From DATLGB01 sp963740765 (GTDB lineage Bacteria > Actinomycetota > Thermoleophilia > Solirubrobacterales > Solirubrobacteraceae): 64,000 nucleotides of DNA. The stretch spans positions 1 to 64,000 of the forward strand of contig CAVUFN010000011.1 in the NCBI GenBank assembly GCA_963740765.1, written 5' to 3'. This document shows, piece after piece, positions 38,678 to 48,544 of this stretch. The notes beneath the pieces are model-generated. The model was not told the origin of the DNA. It worked only from the letters and a program-made list of their open reading frames with translations, and searched no databases. Numbering within the stretch: the stretch's first letter is position 1; each line of letters begins with the position of its first letter. The translations under genes and the position numbers were made by a program.

Positions 38678-40069
38678 ATGATTTTCCGGCAGCTCACCCA
38701 TGACGACCTTGGCTGTGCCAGTTACCTCATCGGCGACGAGAACGACGGCGTCGCCGCGGTCGTGGACCCCAAGCTCGACATCGACGAGTACCTGCGGCTC
38801 GCGCGCTACCTCGGCGTGCGCATCGAGCACGTGCTGGAGACCCACAACCACGCCGACCACGTCTCCGGCCACGGCCGCCTCGTCGCCGCCACCGGCGCGA
38901 CCGTCCACATCCACCGCGATGCCGACCCGGAGTACGACCACGAGCCGTTCGACGACGGCTGGGAGCTCGCGCTCGGGGCTGTCACCGTGCGCGCGCTGCA
39001 CACCCCGGGCCATCGCCCCGAGCACACCGCGTTCGCGCTCATCGACACCGCGCGCTCCGACGAGCCGTGGGCGGTCCTGACCGGCGACACGCTGTTCGTC
39101 GGTGACATCGCTCGCCCCGACCTCGCCGTCGACAAGGAGGAGGGGGCCCGCGGCATCTTCCACTCGCTCAACGACAAGCTCATGAGCCTGCCCGACACCG
39201 TCGAGGTGTGGCCGGGGCATCTCGGCGGTTCGCTGTGCGGCGGGCCAGGGATGGACCTCAAGGTCGCCACGACCGTCGGCTTCGAGCGGGTCAACCAGGA
39301 GCTGTTGCAGATCACCGACGAGGACCAGTTCGTCGAGAAGACGATCTCGACGCTGGGCCCCCAGCCGCCGAACTTCGAGAACATCGTCGCGCTCAACCGC
39401 GGCCCCCTGGTCAAGGAGAGTGTCGACGCACACCCCCTCAGCCCCCGCCAGGTCGAGCACGCCCAGCGCGACGGGGCGCTCGTCGTGGACGTCCGCACCG
39501 AGCTGCAGTTCGACGAGGCGCACATCCCGGGCGCGTTGAGCATCACCGCGCGCCGCGCCGGCTTCGGCTCCAAGCTCGCGTGGCTCGCCAAGCCCGAGCA
39601 GCCCATCGTCCTCGTCGGGCGCGACGACGAGGACGCCCTCGAAGCTGCAGCGCTCGCCGCCGCCGTCGGGCTGCGCAACATGGGCGGTTACCTCGCCGGC
39701 GGAATGACCTCCTGGCGCGAGGACAAGCTCGACGTCGAGCGCGTCGAGCGGATGACCGTCTCCGAGGTCCACGAGCTCTGGGCCGACGAGGCGCGCCGCC
39801 CGCAGATCCTCGACGTACGCGAGAACGGCGAGTGGGAGGCCGGCCACATCCCCGGCTCCATCCACAAGCCGTACCACGACATCGAGGACGTTCCCGACGG
39901 GATCGATCCCGCCCAGCCGGTCGCCGTGATGTGCGGCTCCGGTCAGCGTGCCGCCGTCGCCGCCAGCCTCCTGCAGCAGCACGGCGCCAAGCAGGTCATC
40001 CACGTCGTCGAAGGCGGCGTGCCGAAGTGGAAGCGCGAGGGCTGGCCCACCGAGCAGCCCGAGACGTAG
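38678..40069 (+). CDS. metallo-beta-lactamase persulfide dioxygenase fused to two rhodanese domains
   Basis: 463 residues. The N-terminal metallo-beta-lactamase domain (about 1-240) has THNHADHVSGH and HTPGHRPEHTAF, the metal site of ETHE1-like persulfide dioxygenases. Rhodanese domain 1 (about 265-355) lacks the catalytic Cys (loop VLVGRDDEDA). Rhodanese domain 2 (about 365-460) has it in VMCGSGQRAA. The protein probably oxidises glutathione or protein persulfide to sulfite and moves sulfane sulfur. It is followed 6 bases later by a TauE exporter that could remove the sulfite. Confidence 0.88.
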   Translation: MIFRQLTHDDLGCASYLIGDENDGVAAVVDPKLDIDEYLRLARYLGVRIEHVLETHNHADHVSGHGRLVAATGATVHIHRDADPEYDHEPFDDGWELALGAVTVRALHTPGHRPEHTAFALIDTARSDEPWAVLTGDTLFVGDIARPDLAVDKEEGARGIFHSLNDKLMSLPDTVEVWPGHLGGSLCGGPGMDLKVATTVGFERVNQELLQITDEDQFVEKTISTLGPQPPNFENIVALNRGPLVKESVDAHPLSPRQVEHAQRDGALVVDVRTELQFDEAHIPGALSITARRAGFGSKLAWLAKPEQPIVLVGRDDEDALEAAALAAAVGLRNMGGYLAGGMTSWREDKLDVERVERMTVSEVHELWADEARRPQILDVRENGEWEAGHIPGSIHKPYHDIEDVPDGIDPAQPVAVMCGSGQRAAVAASLLQQHGAKQVIHVVEGGVPKWKREGWPTEQPET

Positions 40070-40075
40070 AGGCCC

Positions 40076-40873
40076 GTGCTGCTGCTGGCCATCCCGTTCG
40101 GGCTTGCCATCGGGCTGGCCGTGGGCACCCTCGGCGGCGGCGGGTCCGTGCTCGCCGTCCCCGTCCTGGTCTACGTCCTCGACCAGTCCGTCCCCGAGGC
40201 CACGACGGCATCGCTGGTGGTCGTCGCCGCCGGCGCGGTTGCCGGCGGCCTCAGCCACGCCCGTGCCGGACGGGTCTGCTGGCGTCACGCGGCGTCCTTC
40301 ACCCTCGCCGCCCTGCCCGGCGTCGCCCTCGGCACCCTCGCCGCCGAGGCGGTCAGCGGCGAGCTCCTTCTGGCCGGGTTCGCACTGGTGATGCTCGCCG
40401 CCGCGCACGCCACCTGGCGCAAAGCCGACGACCAGGAACCCGACGCGGACGGCGCCTGGGAGAGCGGCGGCGCCTGCCCGCCCCTCCGGCTCCCGCGCGA
40501 CCTCGTCGCCGGCGCCACCGTCGGTCTCGTCACCGGCTTCTTCGGCGTCGGCGGCGGCTTCCTCATCGTCCCCACGCTGGCCATCGCCCTCGCGTTCACC
40601 ATGCGCACGGCGATCGGCACGTCGCTGGTCATCATCACCGCCACCTCGCTCCTCGGGCTCGCCGCGCACCTCGTGGCGGGACGCTCGCTCGACGTCGGCC
40701 TGACGGCGACCATGACCGCCGCGTGCGTCGCCGGCGCCCTCGCCGGCGCGGCCCTCGCCGGCCGCATTCCCCAACGCCGACTCGGCCGCGGCTTCGCGCT
40801 GCTGGTGGTGGCGGTCGCCGCCTACCTGCTTGCCTCCGTGACCCTCCTCGGCGGCCCGCCCGGCGCGAGCTGA
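40076..40873 (+). CDS. TauE/SafE-family sulfite exporter
   Basis: 265 residues, GTG start, about eight helices in two repeats. The repeat motifs are GLAVGTLGGGGSVLAVPVLV and GLVTGFFGVGGGFLIVPTL, the glycine-rich turns of this family. Immediately downstream of the persulfide dioxygenase/rhodanese fusion, whose product is sulfite, so export of sulfite is a good functional guess. Last gene of the rightward run that starts with arsR. Confidence 0.85.
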   Translation: MLLLAIPFGLAIGLAVGTLGGGGSVLAVPVLVYVLDQSVPEATTASLVVVAAGAVAGGLSHARAGRVCWRHAASFTLAALPGVALGTLAAEAVSGELLLAGFALVMLAAAHATWRKADDQEPDADGAWESGGACPPLRLPRDLVAGATVGLVTGFFGVGGGFLIVPTLAIALAFTMRTAIGTSLVIITATSLLGLAAHLVAGRSLDVGLTATMTAACVAGALAGAALAGRIPQRRLGRGFALLVVAVAAYLLASVTLLGGPPGAS

Positions 40874-40905
40874 GACCGGTCGTTCGCGGTCCGGCTGCTG
40901 TGCGC

Positions 40906-41748
40906 TCAGAGGCGGCGCAGCTTCTCCGGGTTCCGGACCGCGTCGATCCGCGTGATGCGACCGTCGCTGACGACGAGCGAGAGCGCGGCGCGATCGCCGT
41001 CGCGGCTCGGGAGCAGCAGCCCCAGCCGCCCGTTGAGCTCGACCTCGATCGGTGGGTGCGTCACCCTGCGGCTGAGCGCTGCCCACGCCCGCGCGACCCG
41101 CGCTCCGCCGCGGAGCGGCTTGCGCGAGGCGATGGCGTGACCGCCGCCGTCCGACGTCCACACGACGTCCGGGTCGAGCACCGCGACGAGGCCCTCGAGA
41201 TCGCCGTCGGAGACGGCCTGCGCGAAAGCACGCACGGCCCGGTCGTGCTCGTCGGGCGAGGCCGCGAAGCGCGGGCCCTCGCGCTTGACGTGCCGGCGGG
41301 CGCGCGACGCGAGCTGCCGCACCGCCTCCGGGGACCGGCCGACCACCTCGGCGACGTCGCCGAACGGCACATCGAAGACCTCGTGCAGCACGAACGCGGT
41401 GCGCTCCGCGGGCGACAGCTGCTCGAGCACGGTCAACAGGGCGTAGCTGACGGATTCGTCGAGCGTCACGCGGTCGGCCGGGTCCTCCGAGACGAGTGGC
41501 TCGGGGAGCCACGGACCGACGTAGGTCTCGCGGCGGGCGCGAGCGGAGCGCAGGCGATCGAGGGCCAGCCGCGCGACCACCGTGGTCAGCCAGGCGTCGA
41601 GGTTCTCGATGGCGCCGGCGTCGGCGCGCTCGAGGCGAAGCCACGCCTCCTGCACGACGTCCTCCGCCTCACCGACGTCCCCCAGCTCGCTGTAGGCGAG
41701 CCGCAGCAGCCGCGGGCGTGCCTCCGCGAAGCGCTCGGTGACGGTCAT
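40906..41748 (-). CDS. ECF41-type sigma factor with fused SnoaL-like domain
   Basis: 280 residues. Region 2 is EAEDVVQEAWLRLERADAG, the linker carries YVGPWLPEPLV (the WLPEP motif of group ECF41), region 4 is LSPAERTAFVLHEVFDVPFG and onward, and the C-terminal SnoaL-like domain has the DGGG motif (SDGGGHA) and RNPEKL near the end (NPDKL in the consensus). In ECF41 factors this C-terminal domain regulates activity instead of an anti-sigma factor, and none is encoded nearby. Start overlaps the epimerase stop as ATGA (41745-41748). Confidence 0.9.
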   Translation of the reverse strand: MTVTERFAEARPRLLRLAYSELGDVGEAEDVVQEAWLRLERADAGAIENLDAWLTTVVARLALDRLRSARARRETYVGPWLPEPLVSEDPADRVTLDESVSYALLTVLEQLSPAERTAFVLHEVFDVPFGDVAEVVGRSPEAVRQLASRARRHVKREGPRFAASPDEHDRAVRAFAQAVSDGDLEGLVAVLDPDVVWTSDGGGHAIASRKPLRGGARVARAWAALSRRVTHPPIEVELNGRLGLLLPSRDGDRAALSLVVSDGRITRIDAVRNPEKLRRL

Positions 41749-42614
41749 GCGGCCACCCAGGCGTCGGTGCCCGCGCGCACGCGCGGCGACCAGCCGCTCG
41801 CCTCGCGCAGCCGGTGGCTCGACACGCGCTGCGAGCGCGCCAGCGGCCCGCCCCGCGTTGGCTGGGCACGCAGCGCGCCGACCCCGGCGGCGGCGGCCAG
41901 CGCGGCATCGATCTCGGCGTTGGTCGACGGCTCGGTGTCGGCGACGTTGTACGTCCCGGGGGGGACGTGCAGCGCCGCGGTGATCGCGGTTGCCGCGTCG
42001 TCGAGCCAGAGCGTCGGGCGGAAGGCCCCGGGCGGTCCGGCCGCGAGCGAGACCCCGCCGCGGGCGGCCTCCAGCGCCGCCCGGGTCGACTCGCTGTCGG
42101 GGCCGTGGAACAGCCCGAAGCGCAGCACGACCGTGTCGCCGTCGAACAGCTCGCGCGCGTTGCGCTCAGCCGTCAGCGCGGTGGTCGTCACCCCGCCGCC
42201 GGTGACGGGCGCATCTTCCTCCAGCCACGCGTCGCCGCCATCGGCGTACACGAAGGCGATCGACTCCTGCACGAGGCGCCGCACGCCGGCGGCCCGGGCC
42301 GCGCGCGCGATCGCCGCCGACGCCTCGGTGCGCAGCCGGTCGTTCTCCTCCCACGCGGACGGGTCCGGCATGCGGTCGGGGCTCGGGATGTGGGTCAGGA
42401 GGTTGACGACCGCGTCGGCCCCGTCGAACGCGCGGCGCAGCGAGGCCTCGTCGAACACGTCGGCCTCGACGGCACGCGCGCCGAGGCGCTCGAGCCGTTC
42501 GCGTCCTCGCGCGGAGCGCGTCACGCCCGTGACGCGATGGCCGGCGGCCAGCAACTCCCGAACGGCGCGCCGGCCGAGGACGCCGGTGGATCCGGTGATC
42601 ACGATCTCGTTCAT
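41745..42614 (-). CDS. NAD-dependent epimerase / NmrA-like protein
   Basis: 289 residues from ATG 42614. The N-terminal Rossmann motif is IVITGSTGVLGRRAVREL, with NLLTHIP and RLVQESIAFVYADGG following. Genes of this kind (carboxymuconolactone decarboxylase, oxidoreductase or epimerase) are the usual partners and targets of ECF41 sigma factors. A minus-strand ECF41 promoter lies so close (its -10 is 9 bases from the ATG) that the mRNA would be nearly leaderless. Substrate unknown; quinone or NAD(P)-linked redox sensing is a guess. Confidence 0.85.
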   Translation of the reverse strand: MNEIVITGSTGVLGRRAVRELLAAGHRVTGVTRSARGRERLERLGARAVEADVFDEASLRRAFDGADAVVNLLTHIPSPDRMPDPSAWEENDRLRTEASAAIARAARAAGVRRLVQESIAFVYADGGDAWLEEDAPVTGGGVTTTALTAERNARELFDGDTVVLRFGLFHGPDSESTRAALEAARGGVSLAAGPPGAFRPTLWLDDAATAITAALHVPPGTYNVADTEPSTNAEIDAALAAAAGVGALRAQPTRGGPLARSQRVSSHRLREASGWSPRVRAGTDAWVAA

Positions 42615-42622
42615 GCCTGACT

Positions 42623-42649
42623 GACGACGTAGCTCACCACAGCGTGACA
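42623..42649 (-). promoter_or_regulatory. ECF41 promoter, leftward
   Basis: On the minus strand TGTCACG (42649-42643), 16 bases, CGTC (42626-42623), compared with the ECF41 consensus TGTCACA-N16-CGTC. It reads into the epimerase-sigma operon, so the sigma factor would activate its own gene. Confidence 0.7.
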
Positions 42650-42655
42650 TGGCGA

Positions 42656-42682
42656 TGTCACATCCGACGACTCCGTCTCGTC
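42656..42682 (+). promoter_or_regulatory. ECF41 promoter, rightward
   Basis: TGTCACA (42656-42662), 16 bases, CGTC (42679-42682): an exact match to the ECF41 consensus. It reads into the epimerase gene at 42713. Its -35 and that of the leftward promoter form an inverted repeat, GTGACAT-GGCG-ATGTCAC (42644-42661). Confidence 0.75.
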
Positions 42683-42712
42683 ATTGGGGCATACGAACGG
42701 AAAGGAGCAGTC

Positions 42713-43678
42713 ATGAAGGTCTTCCTGGCCGGCGCCACCGGGGTGCTCGGTCGAGCACTCGTCCCGCAACTGGTGGCTCGGGGCCACGAGGTCGTCGGCA
42801 TGACCAGGACCGCGTCCAAGCAAGAGCTGGTGCGCGGCCTGGGTGCCCGCCCGGTGGTGGCCGACGCGCTGGATCCCGATGCGGTCGCCCGGGCGGTGGC
42901 GGCCGCCGAACCGGAGGTCATCGTGCACGAGCTCACGGCGCTGTCGGGACCCATGAGCGTGCGCGACGCGCGGCGTCCCGATCGCTCCTCGGCGGCGATC
43001 ATGACCAACCGCCTGCGTACGGAGGCGACCGACCACCTCCTGGCCGCCGGGCGCGCCGCCGGGGCCCGGCGCGTCGTTGCGCAGAGCTTCGGCGCCTTCC
43101 GGTTCGACCGCGCGGGCGGACCGGTGCGGACGGAGGCCGACGCCCTCGATCCCACCGCCACGCCGCCGGCGCTGCGCAGCATCCAGGAGGGCTATCTGTA
43201 CCTCGAACGCGCGGTCACGGCGATCGACTGGGGCGAGGGGATCGCGTTGCGCTACGGCGCCTTCTACGGCCCGGGGACCTCGATCAGCCTGACCCCCGAC
43301 GCGCAGATGGCGGCGCCGATCCGCAAGCGTCAGCTCCCGATCGTCGGAGACGGCGGCGGCGTCTCCTCATACGTCCACATCGACGACGCCGCCGCGGCGA
43401 CCGCGATCGCCGTCGAGCGTGGCCGGCCGGGCGTCTACTACGTCGTCGACGACGAGCCCGCGCCCGTGCGGGAATGGCTGCCGGCGCTGGCGAGCGCGCT
43501 GGACGCCGGGCCGCCCCGGCACCTCCCGCGCTGGCTCGGCCGCCTCGTGGCGGGGACGGCCGCGGCGACGATGATGACCGAGGCACGCGGAGCGTCCAAC
43601 GAGAAGGCCAGGCGCGAGCTCGGCTGGCAGCCCCGCTACGCGAGCTGGCGGCAGGGGTTCGTCCAGGGGCTCGGCTGA
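42713..43678 (+). CDS. NAD-dependent epimerase (ECF41 target)
   Basis: 321 residues from ATG 42713, with AAAGGAG upstream. MKVFLAGATGVLGRALVPQL is the Rossmann start; MTNRLRTEATDHLLAAGR, EGIALRYGAFYGPGTSI and TMMTEARGASNEKARRELGW follow. It is the intact paralogue of the broken gene at 16956-17893, with matching segments throughout. Divergent from the epimerase-sigma operon and served by its own exact ECF41 promoter. Likely a stress-induced oxidoreductase or epimerase of unknown substrate. Confidence 0.87.
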   Translation: MKVFLAGATGVLGRALVPQLVARGHEVVGMTRTASKQELVRGLGARPVVADALDPDAVARAVAAAEPEVIVHELTALSGPMSVRDARRPDRSSAAIMTNRLRTEATDHLLAAGRAAGARRVVAQSFGAFRFDRAGGPVRTEADALDPTATPPALRSIQEGYLYLERAVTAIDWGEGIALRYGAFYGPGTSISLTPDAQMAAPIRKRQLPIVGDGGGVSSYVHIDDAAAATAIAVERGRPGVYYVVDDEPAPVREWLPALASALDAGPPRHLPRWLGRLVAGTAAATMMTEARGASNEKARRELGWQPRYASWRQGFVQGLG

Positions 43679-43684
43679 GCGACC

Positions 43685-43698
43685 GCGGGCTAACCCGC
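43685..43698. terminator. short hairpin between convergent genes
   Basis: GCGGG (43685-43689), loop CTAA, CCCGC (43694-43698), between the epimerase stop and the ROK stop. Small stem, no T-run; it may end transcription from both sides. Confidence 0.35.
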
Positions 43699-44895
43699 AG
43701 CGGCTCGTAGCGCGTCGTCCACCGCGGCGGGCGCGAGCAGGTGCTCGATGACCATGTTGGCCGCGCCCGTCACGCCGGCGCGGTCACCGAGCTGGCTCGG
43801 GACGATGCGCAGGTCGCGGGTGGCGAGGGGCAGCGAGCGCTGGAAGACGATCTCGCGGACCCCGGCGAGGAGGTGCTCGTGGATGTCGCCGAGGTCTCCG
43901 CCGATGACGACGACGCCGGGGTTGAAGAAGTTCACGCACCCCGCGAGGACCTCGCCCAGCGAGCGGCCGGCGGTGCGGACGAGCTGGACGGCGTCGGCGT
44001 TGCCTTCGCGAACCAGGCGGACGACGTCGCGGCTGCGCGTCGCCCCATGCCCGGCGGCCGTGAGCTGCTGGGCCAGCGCCCGCCCGCCCGCGACGGCCTC
44101 GAGGCAGCCGGTGTTGCCGCACCGGCAGATCACGTCCTCGTTGTCGTCGACCTTGATGTGGCCGATGTCGCCGGCGGCGCCGACCGCCCCGCGGTGGATG
44201 CCGCCGCCCGCGACGATGCCGCAGCCGATGCCGGTGCCGACCTTGACGTACAACAGGTGCTCGGCCTCGCGCCAGTGGGCGGCGTGCTCGCCGAGGGCCA
44301 TGATGTTCACGTCGTTGTCGACGAGCACCGGAGGGGCGTGAGGGAAGCGCCGATCGAACCAGCTCGGGATCGAGAAGCCGTCCCAGCCGGGCATGATCGG
44401 CGGGTTGACCGGCTGACCGGACCCGAACGCGACGGGCCCGGGGACACCGACCCCGATGCCACGCACGTCCCCGAGCTCCCGACCGGCCTCGCCCAACATC
44501 GCGAGGAAGCGCTCGTGGACCAGCCCGAGCAGCGCCTCCGGGCCGTCGGCGATGTCGGCCTCGAACGCGGTCTCGGCCTCCGGGGCGCCGACGAGGTCGT
44601 GCAGCCCGAGCCGGGAGTGGGTGGCCCCCAGATCGGCGGTCAGGACGACCCCGGCGCTGTGGCTGAACGCGAGCCGGGTGGGACGCCGCCCGCCGGTGGA
44701 GTGGCTGTCCCCGGCTTCGTGGACGAGGCCGGCGGCGACGAGCGCGTCGACGCGCTGGCTGACCGTGGAGCGCGCCAGCCCGGTCTCCAGCACCAGCTGG
44801 GCGCGAGTGGTGGCGTGGCCGTTGCGGATCAGCTTGAGGACGGCTCCGGCGCCGCCCATGGCCCCTCGGTTCGGCGCGGAGTCGGTGGCGGCCAC
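43690..44895 (-). CDS. ROK-family transcriptional regulator
   Basis: 401 residues. The N-terminal winged helix (LKLIRNGHATTRAQLVLET, then LARSTVSQRVDALVAAGLV) is followed by a ROK sugar-kinase-like domain with ATP-type motif LTADLGATHSRLGL, DNDVNIMALGEH, and the zinc site CRCGNTGCLEAVAGG (Cys-x-Cys-x4-Cys) with the preceding His in GHIKV. Divergent from a sugar/polyol operon with about 108 bases between, it is probably the repressor of that operon, responding to its sugar. Confidence 0.88.
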   Translation of the reverse strand: MAATDSAPNRGAMGGAGAVLKLIRNGHATTRAQLVLETGLARSTVSQRVDALVAAGLVHEAGDSHSTGGRRPTRLAFSHSAGVVLTADLGATHSRLGLHDLVGAPEAETAFEADIADGPEALLGLVHERFLAMLGEAGRELGDVRGIGVGVPGPVAFGSGQPVNPPIMPGWDGFSIPSWFDRRFPHAPPVLVDNDVNIMALGEHAAHWREAEHLLYVKVGTGIGCGIVAGGGIHRGAVGAAGDIGHIKVDDNEDVICRCGNTGCLEAVAGGRALAQQLTAAGHGATRSRDVVRLVREGNADAVQLVRTAGRSLGEVLAGCVNFFNPGVVVIGGDLGDIHEHLLAGVREIVFQRSLPLATRDLRIVPSQLGDRAGVTGAANMVIEHLLAPAAVDDALRAAAG

Positions 44896-45003
44896 TGCGT
44901 CGAGTAAAGCACGACTTCAACCGTGAGTCGAGCGACTTCTAACAACAATCGCAAAACTTATGCTTGACAACCGACAGAAGTCTGCGTAGGTTCCGCAATC
45001 GAG
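44896..45003. promoter_or_regulatory. divergent control region with GACTTC repeats
   Basis: Rightward promoter TTGACA (44964-44969), 17 bases, TAGGTT (44987-44992). CGACTTC occurs at 44912-44918 and again at 44933-44939, exactly 21 bases (two helical turns) apart, and the inverse GAAGTC at 44978-44983 lies between -35 and -10. These are good candidates for ROK operator half-sites. Confidence 0.6.
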
Positions 45004-46137
45004 ATGAAAGGAAGGGTTGCCATCCTCGGCACCGGGTTCATCGGTGCCGTCCACGCCCAGGCCGTGCGGGTCGCCGGCGGCGAGGTCGTCGGCGTGCTCG
45101 CTTCGAGTCCCGCCCGCTCGCAGGCCGCCGCCCAGCGCCTGCGCGCCCGCCGCGCTTACGACAGCGCCGAGCAGGCGCTCGCCGACCCCGACGTCGACGT
45201 CGTCAGCATCTGCACGCCGAACCACCTGCACGCCGAGCTGGCCGCTGCCGCGCTCGAGGCCGGCAAGCACGTCGTCTGCGAGAAGCCGCTGGCCACCAGC
45301 GTCGACGACGCCCAGCGCCTGGTCGCCGCGGCCACGCCGTCCTCCGCGGTGCCGTTCGCGTACCGCTACTACCCCACCGTGCGCGAGGCCCGTGCCCGGA
45401 TCGCCTCGGGTGAGAGCGGCGCCGTGCACCTCATCCACGGCACCTACCTGCAGGACTGGCTGCTGAGCCCCGACGACGACAACTGGCGCGTCGAGGCCGA
45501 CCTCGGCGGCGCCTCGCGCGCCTTCGCCGACATCGGCTCGCACTGGTGCGACCTCGCCGAGTTCGTCACCGGCCAGCGCATCACCCGGCTCTCCGCCCGC
45601 ACGCACACCGCCATCGCCGAGCGCACCCATCAGGAGCACCGCGAGGCGTTCGCGCGCGGCAGCGGCGACGGCGAGCGCCGGGCGGTGAGCACCGAGGACG
45701 CCGTGCTCGTGCAGTTCGAGACCGACGGCGGCGCAATCGGCTCGGCCGTCATCTCCCAGGTCTCCGCGGGCCGCAAGAACCGCCTGTGGCTGGAGGTCGA
45801 CGCCGCCGAGCAGTCGCTCGTCTTCAGCCAGGAGGACGCCGAGCAACTGTGGCTCGGCCGCCGCGACGAGTCGGTGACGATCCGCCGCGATCCGGCGCTG
45901 CTCGCTCCGAGCGCGGCGCGCCTTGCCGTCGTGCCGGCCGGCCACCCGCAGGGCTACCAGGACTGCTTCAACCTCTTCGTCGAGGACGTCTTCACCGCCG
46001 CGCGCACCGGCGAGAAGCCCGACGGCCTCCCTACCTTCGACGACGGCCTGCGCGCCGTCCGGCTCACCGACGCCGTCCTCACGTCCGCCCGCGAGGAGCG
46101 CTGGGTCGAGGTCGCGACCGCGGAGCTGCCGGCATGA
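45004..46137 (+). CDS. Gfo/Idh/MocA-family oxidoreductase
   Basis: 377 residues. NAD(P)-binding VAILGTGFIGAVHAQAV at the N-terminus, CTPNHLH, the catalytic-site motif CEKPLA, and GSHWCDLAEFVTG in the C-terminal domain. Members oxidise or epimerise sugars and cyclic polyols, including myo-inositol. First gene of a five-gene operon with a TIM-barrel isomerase and a ribose-type importer; the stop overlaps the next start (ATGA, 46134-46137). Inositol-like or rare sugar substrates are plausible. Confidence 0.87.
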   Translation: MKGRVAILGTGFIGAVHAQAVRVAGGEVVGVLASSPARSQAAAQRLRARRAYDSAEQALADPDVDVVSICTPNHLHAELAAAALEAGKHVVCEKPLATSVDDAQRLVAAATPSSAVPFAYRYYPTVREARARIASGESGAVHLIHGTYLQDWLLSPDDDNWRVEADLGGASRAFADIGSHWCDLAEFVTGQRITRLSARTHTAIAERTHQEHREAFARGSGDGERRAVSTEDAVLVQFETDGGAIGSAVISQVSAGRKNRLWLEVDAAEQSLVFSQEDAEQLWLGRRDESVTIRRDPALLAPSAARLAVVPAGHPQGYQDCFNLFVEDVFTAARTGEKPDGLPTFDDGLRAVRLTDAVLTSAREERWVEVATAELPA

Positions 46138-47023
46138 AGCTCGGCTTCCTGACCGCCTCCATGCCCGAGCGCTCGCTCGAGGACATCGCCGCGTTCGCCG
46201 CCGCCGAGGGGTTCGAGACGCTCGAGCTCGCCGCTTGGCCCGGCGAGGGGAACCGCCCCTTCGTCGCCAGCCATCTGACCCCGGACGCCGGCGAGATCCT
46301 GGCCGAGCACGGTCTCGGCGTCTCCGCGCTCGCCTACTACGACAACAACCTGATCGCCGCCCCCGCCGAGCGCGACGCGATCCACGCCCACCTGCGCACG
46401 GTGATCGACGCCGGCGCCGAGCTCGGCTGCCCAGTCGGGACGTTCATCGGCCGCGACCCGGCCAAGTCCGTCGCCGAGAACCTCAGCGAGGCCGAGCGGG
46501 TCTTCCCCGCGCTGATCGACTACGCCGGCGAGCGCGGCGTGCAGCTGATGATCGAGAACTGCGTGATGGAGGGCTGGCACCCCGACGGCCATCCCGGAAA
46601 CCTCGCCTACTCGCCCGAGCTGTGGGAGTGGATGTTCGACCTCGGGCTGTACCTGAACTTCGACCCGTCGCACCTGCTGTGGCTCGGCATCGACCCCATC
46701 GTGGCGCTGCGGCCCTACGTCGACCGCGTCGTCCACGCTCACGCCAAGGACGCCGAGACGTTCCCGGACCGGCGCAACCGCTACGGCTTCTTCGGCCGCA
46801 CCTCCACCCGCGAGACCGACCCGTGGGACATGGGCTGGTGGCGGTACCGCATCCCCAGCCTCGGCCAGGTCGACTTCCGCGGCTACGTCGACGCGCTCTA
46901 CGAGGGCGGCTTCGAGGGCGTGCTCAGCGTCGAGCACGAGGACCCGGTCTGGGGCGGATCGCCCGAGAAGGTCGACCAGGGCCTGCGCATCGCCTACCGC
47001 CATCTGCGACCCCTCGTCGTCGG

Positions 47024-47027
<4 letters not shown>
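46134..47027 (+). CDS. sugar phosphate isomerase/epimerase (AP endonuclease 2-like TIM barrel)
   Basis: 297 residues with a xylose-isomerase-like barrel. Metal-site motifs: MIENCVMEG (Glu), LNFDPSHLLWLG (Asp, His), VHAHAKDAE (His), and SVEHEDPVWGG (Glu). Such enzymes include inosose isomerases, 2-keto-myo-inositol dehydratases and hydroxypyruvate isomerases. Coupled by ATGA to both neighbours. It probably acts on the ketose made by the Gfo/Idh/MocA dehydrogenase upstream. Confidence 0.87.

Positions 47028-48540
<1,513 letters not shown>

Positions 48541-48544
<4 letters not shown>

Noticed and set aside
38435..41644. 1069-residue open frame on the minus strand
   Set aside because: It is antisense to the persulfide dioxygenase and TauE genes. 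Composition is Arg/Gly/Asp-biased with no domain, a by-product of GC-rich codon use.
39208..42624. 1138-residue open frame on the plus strand
   Set aside because: It is a third-frame shadow running across well-supported genes on both strands.
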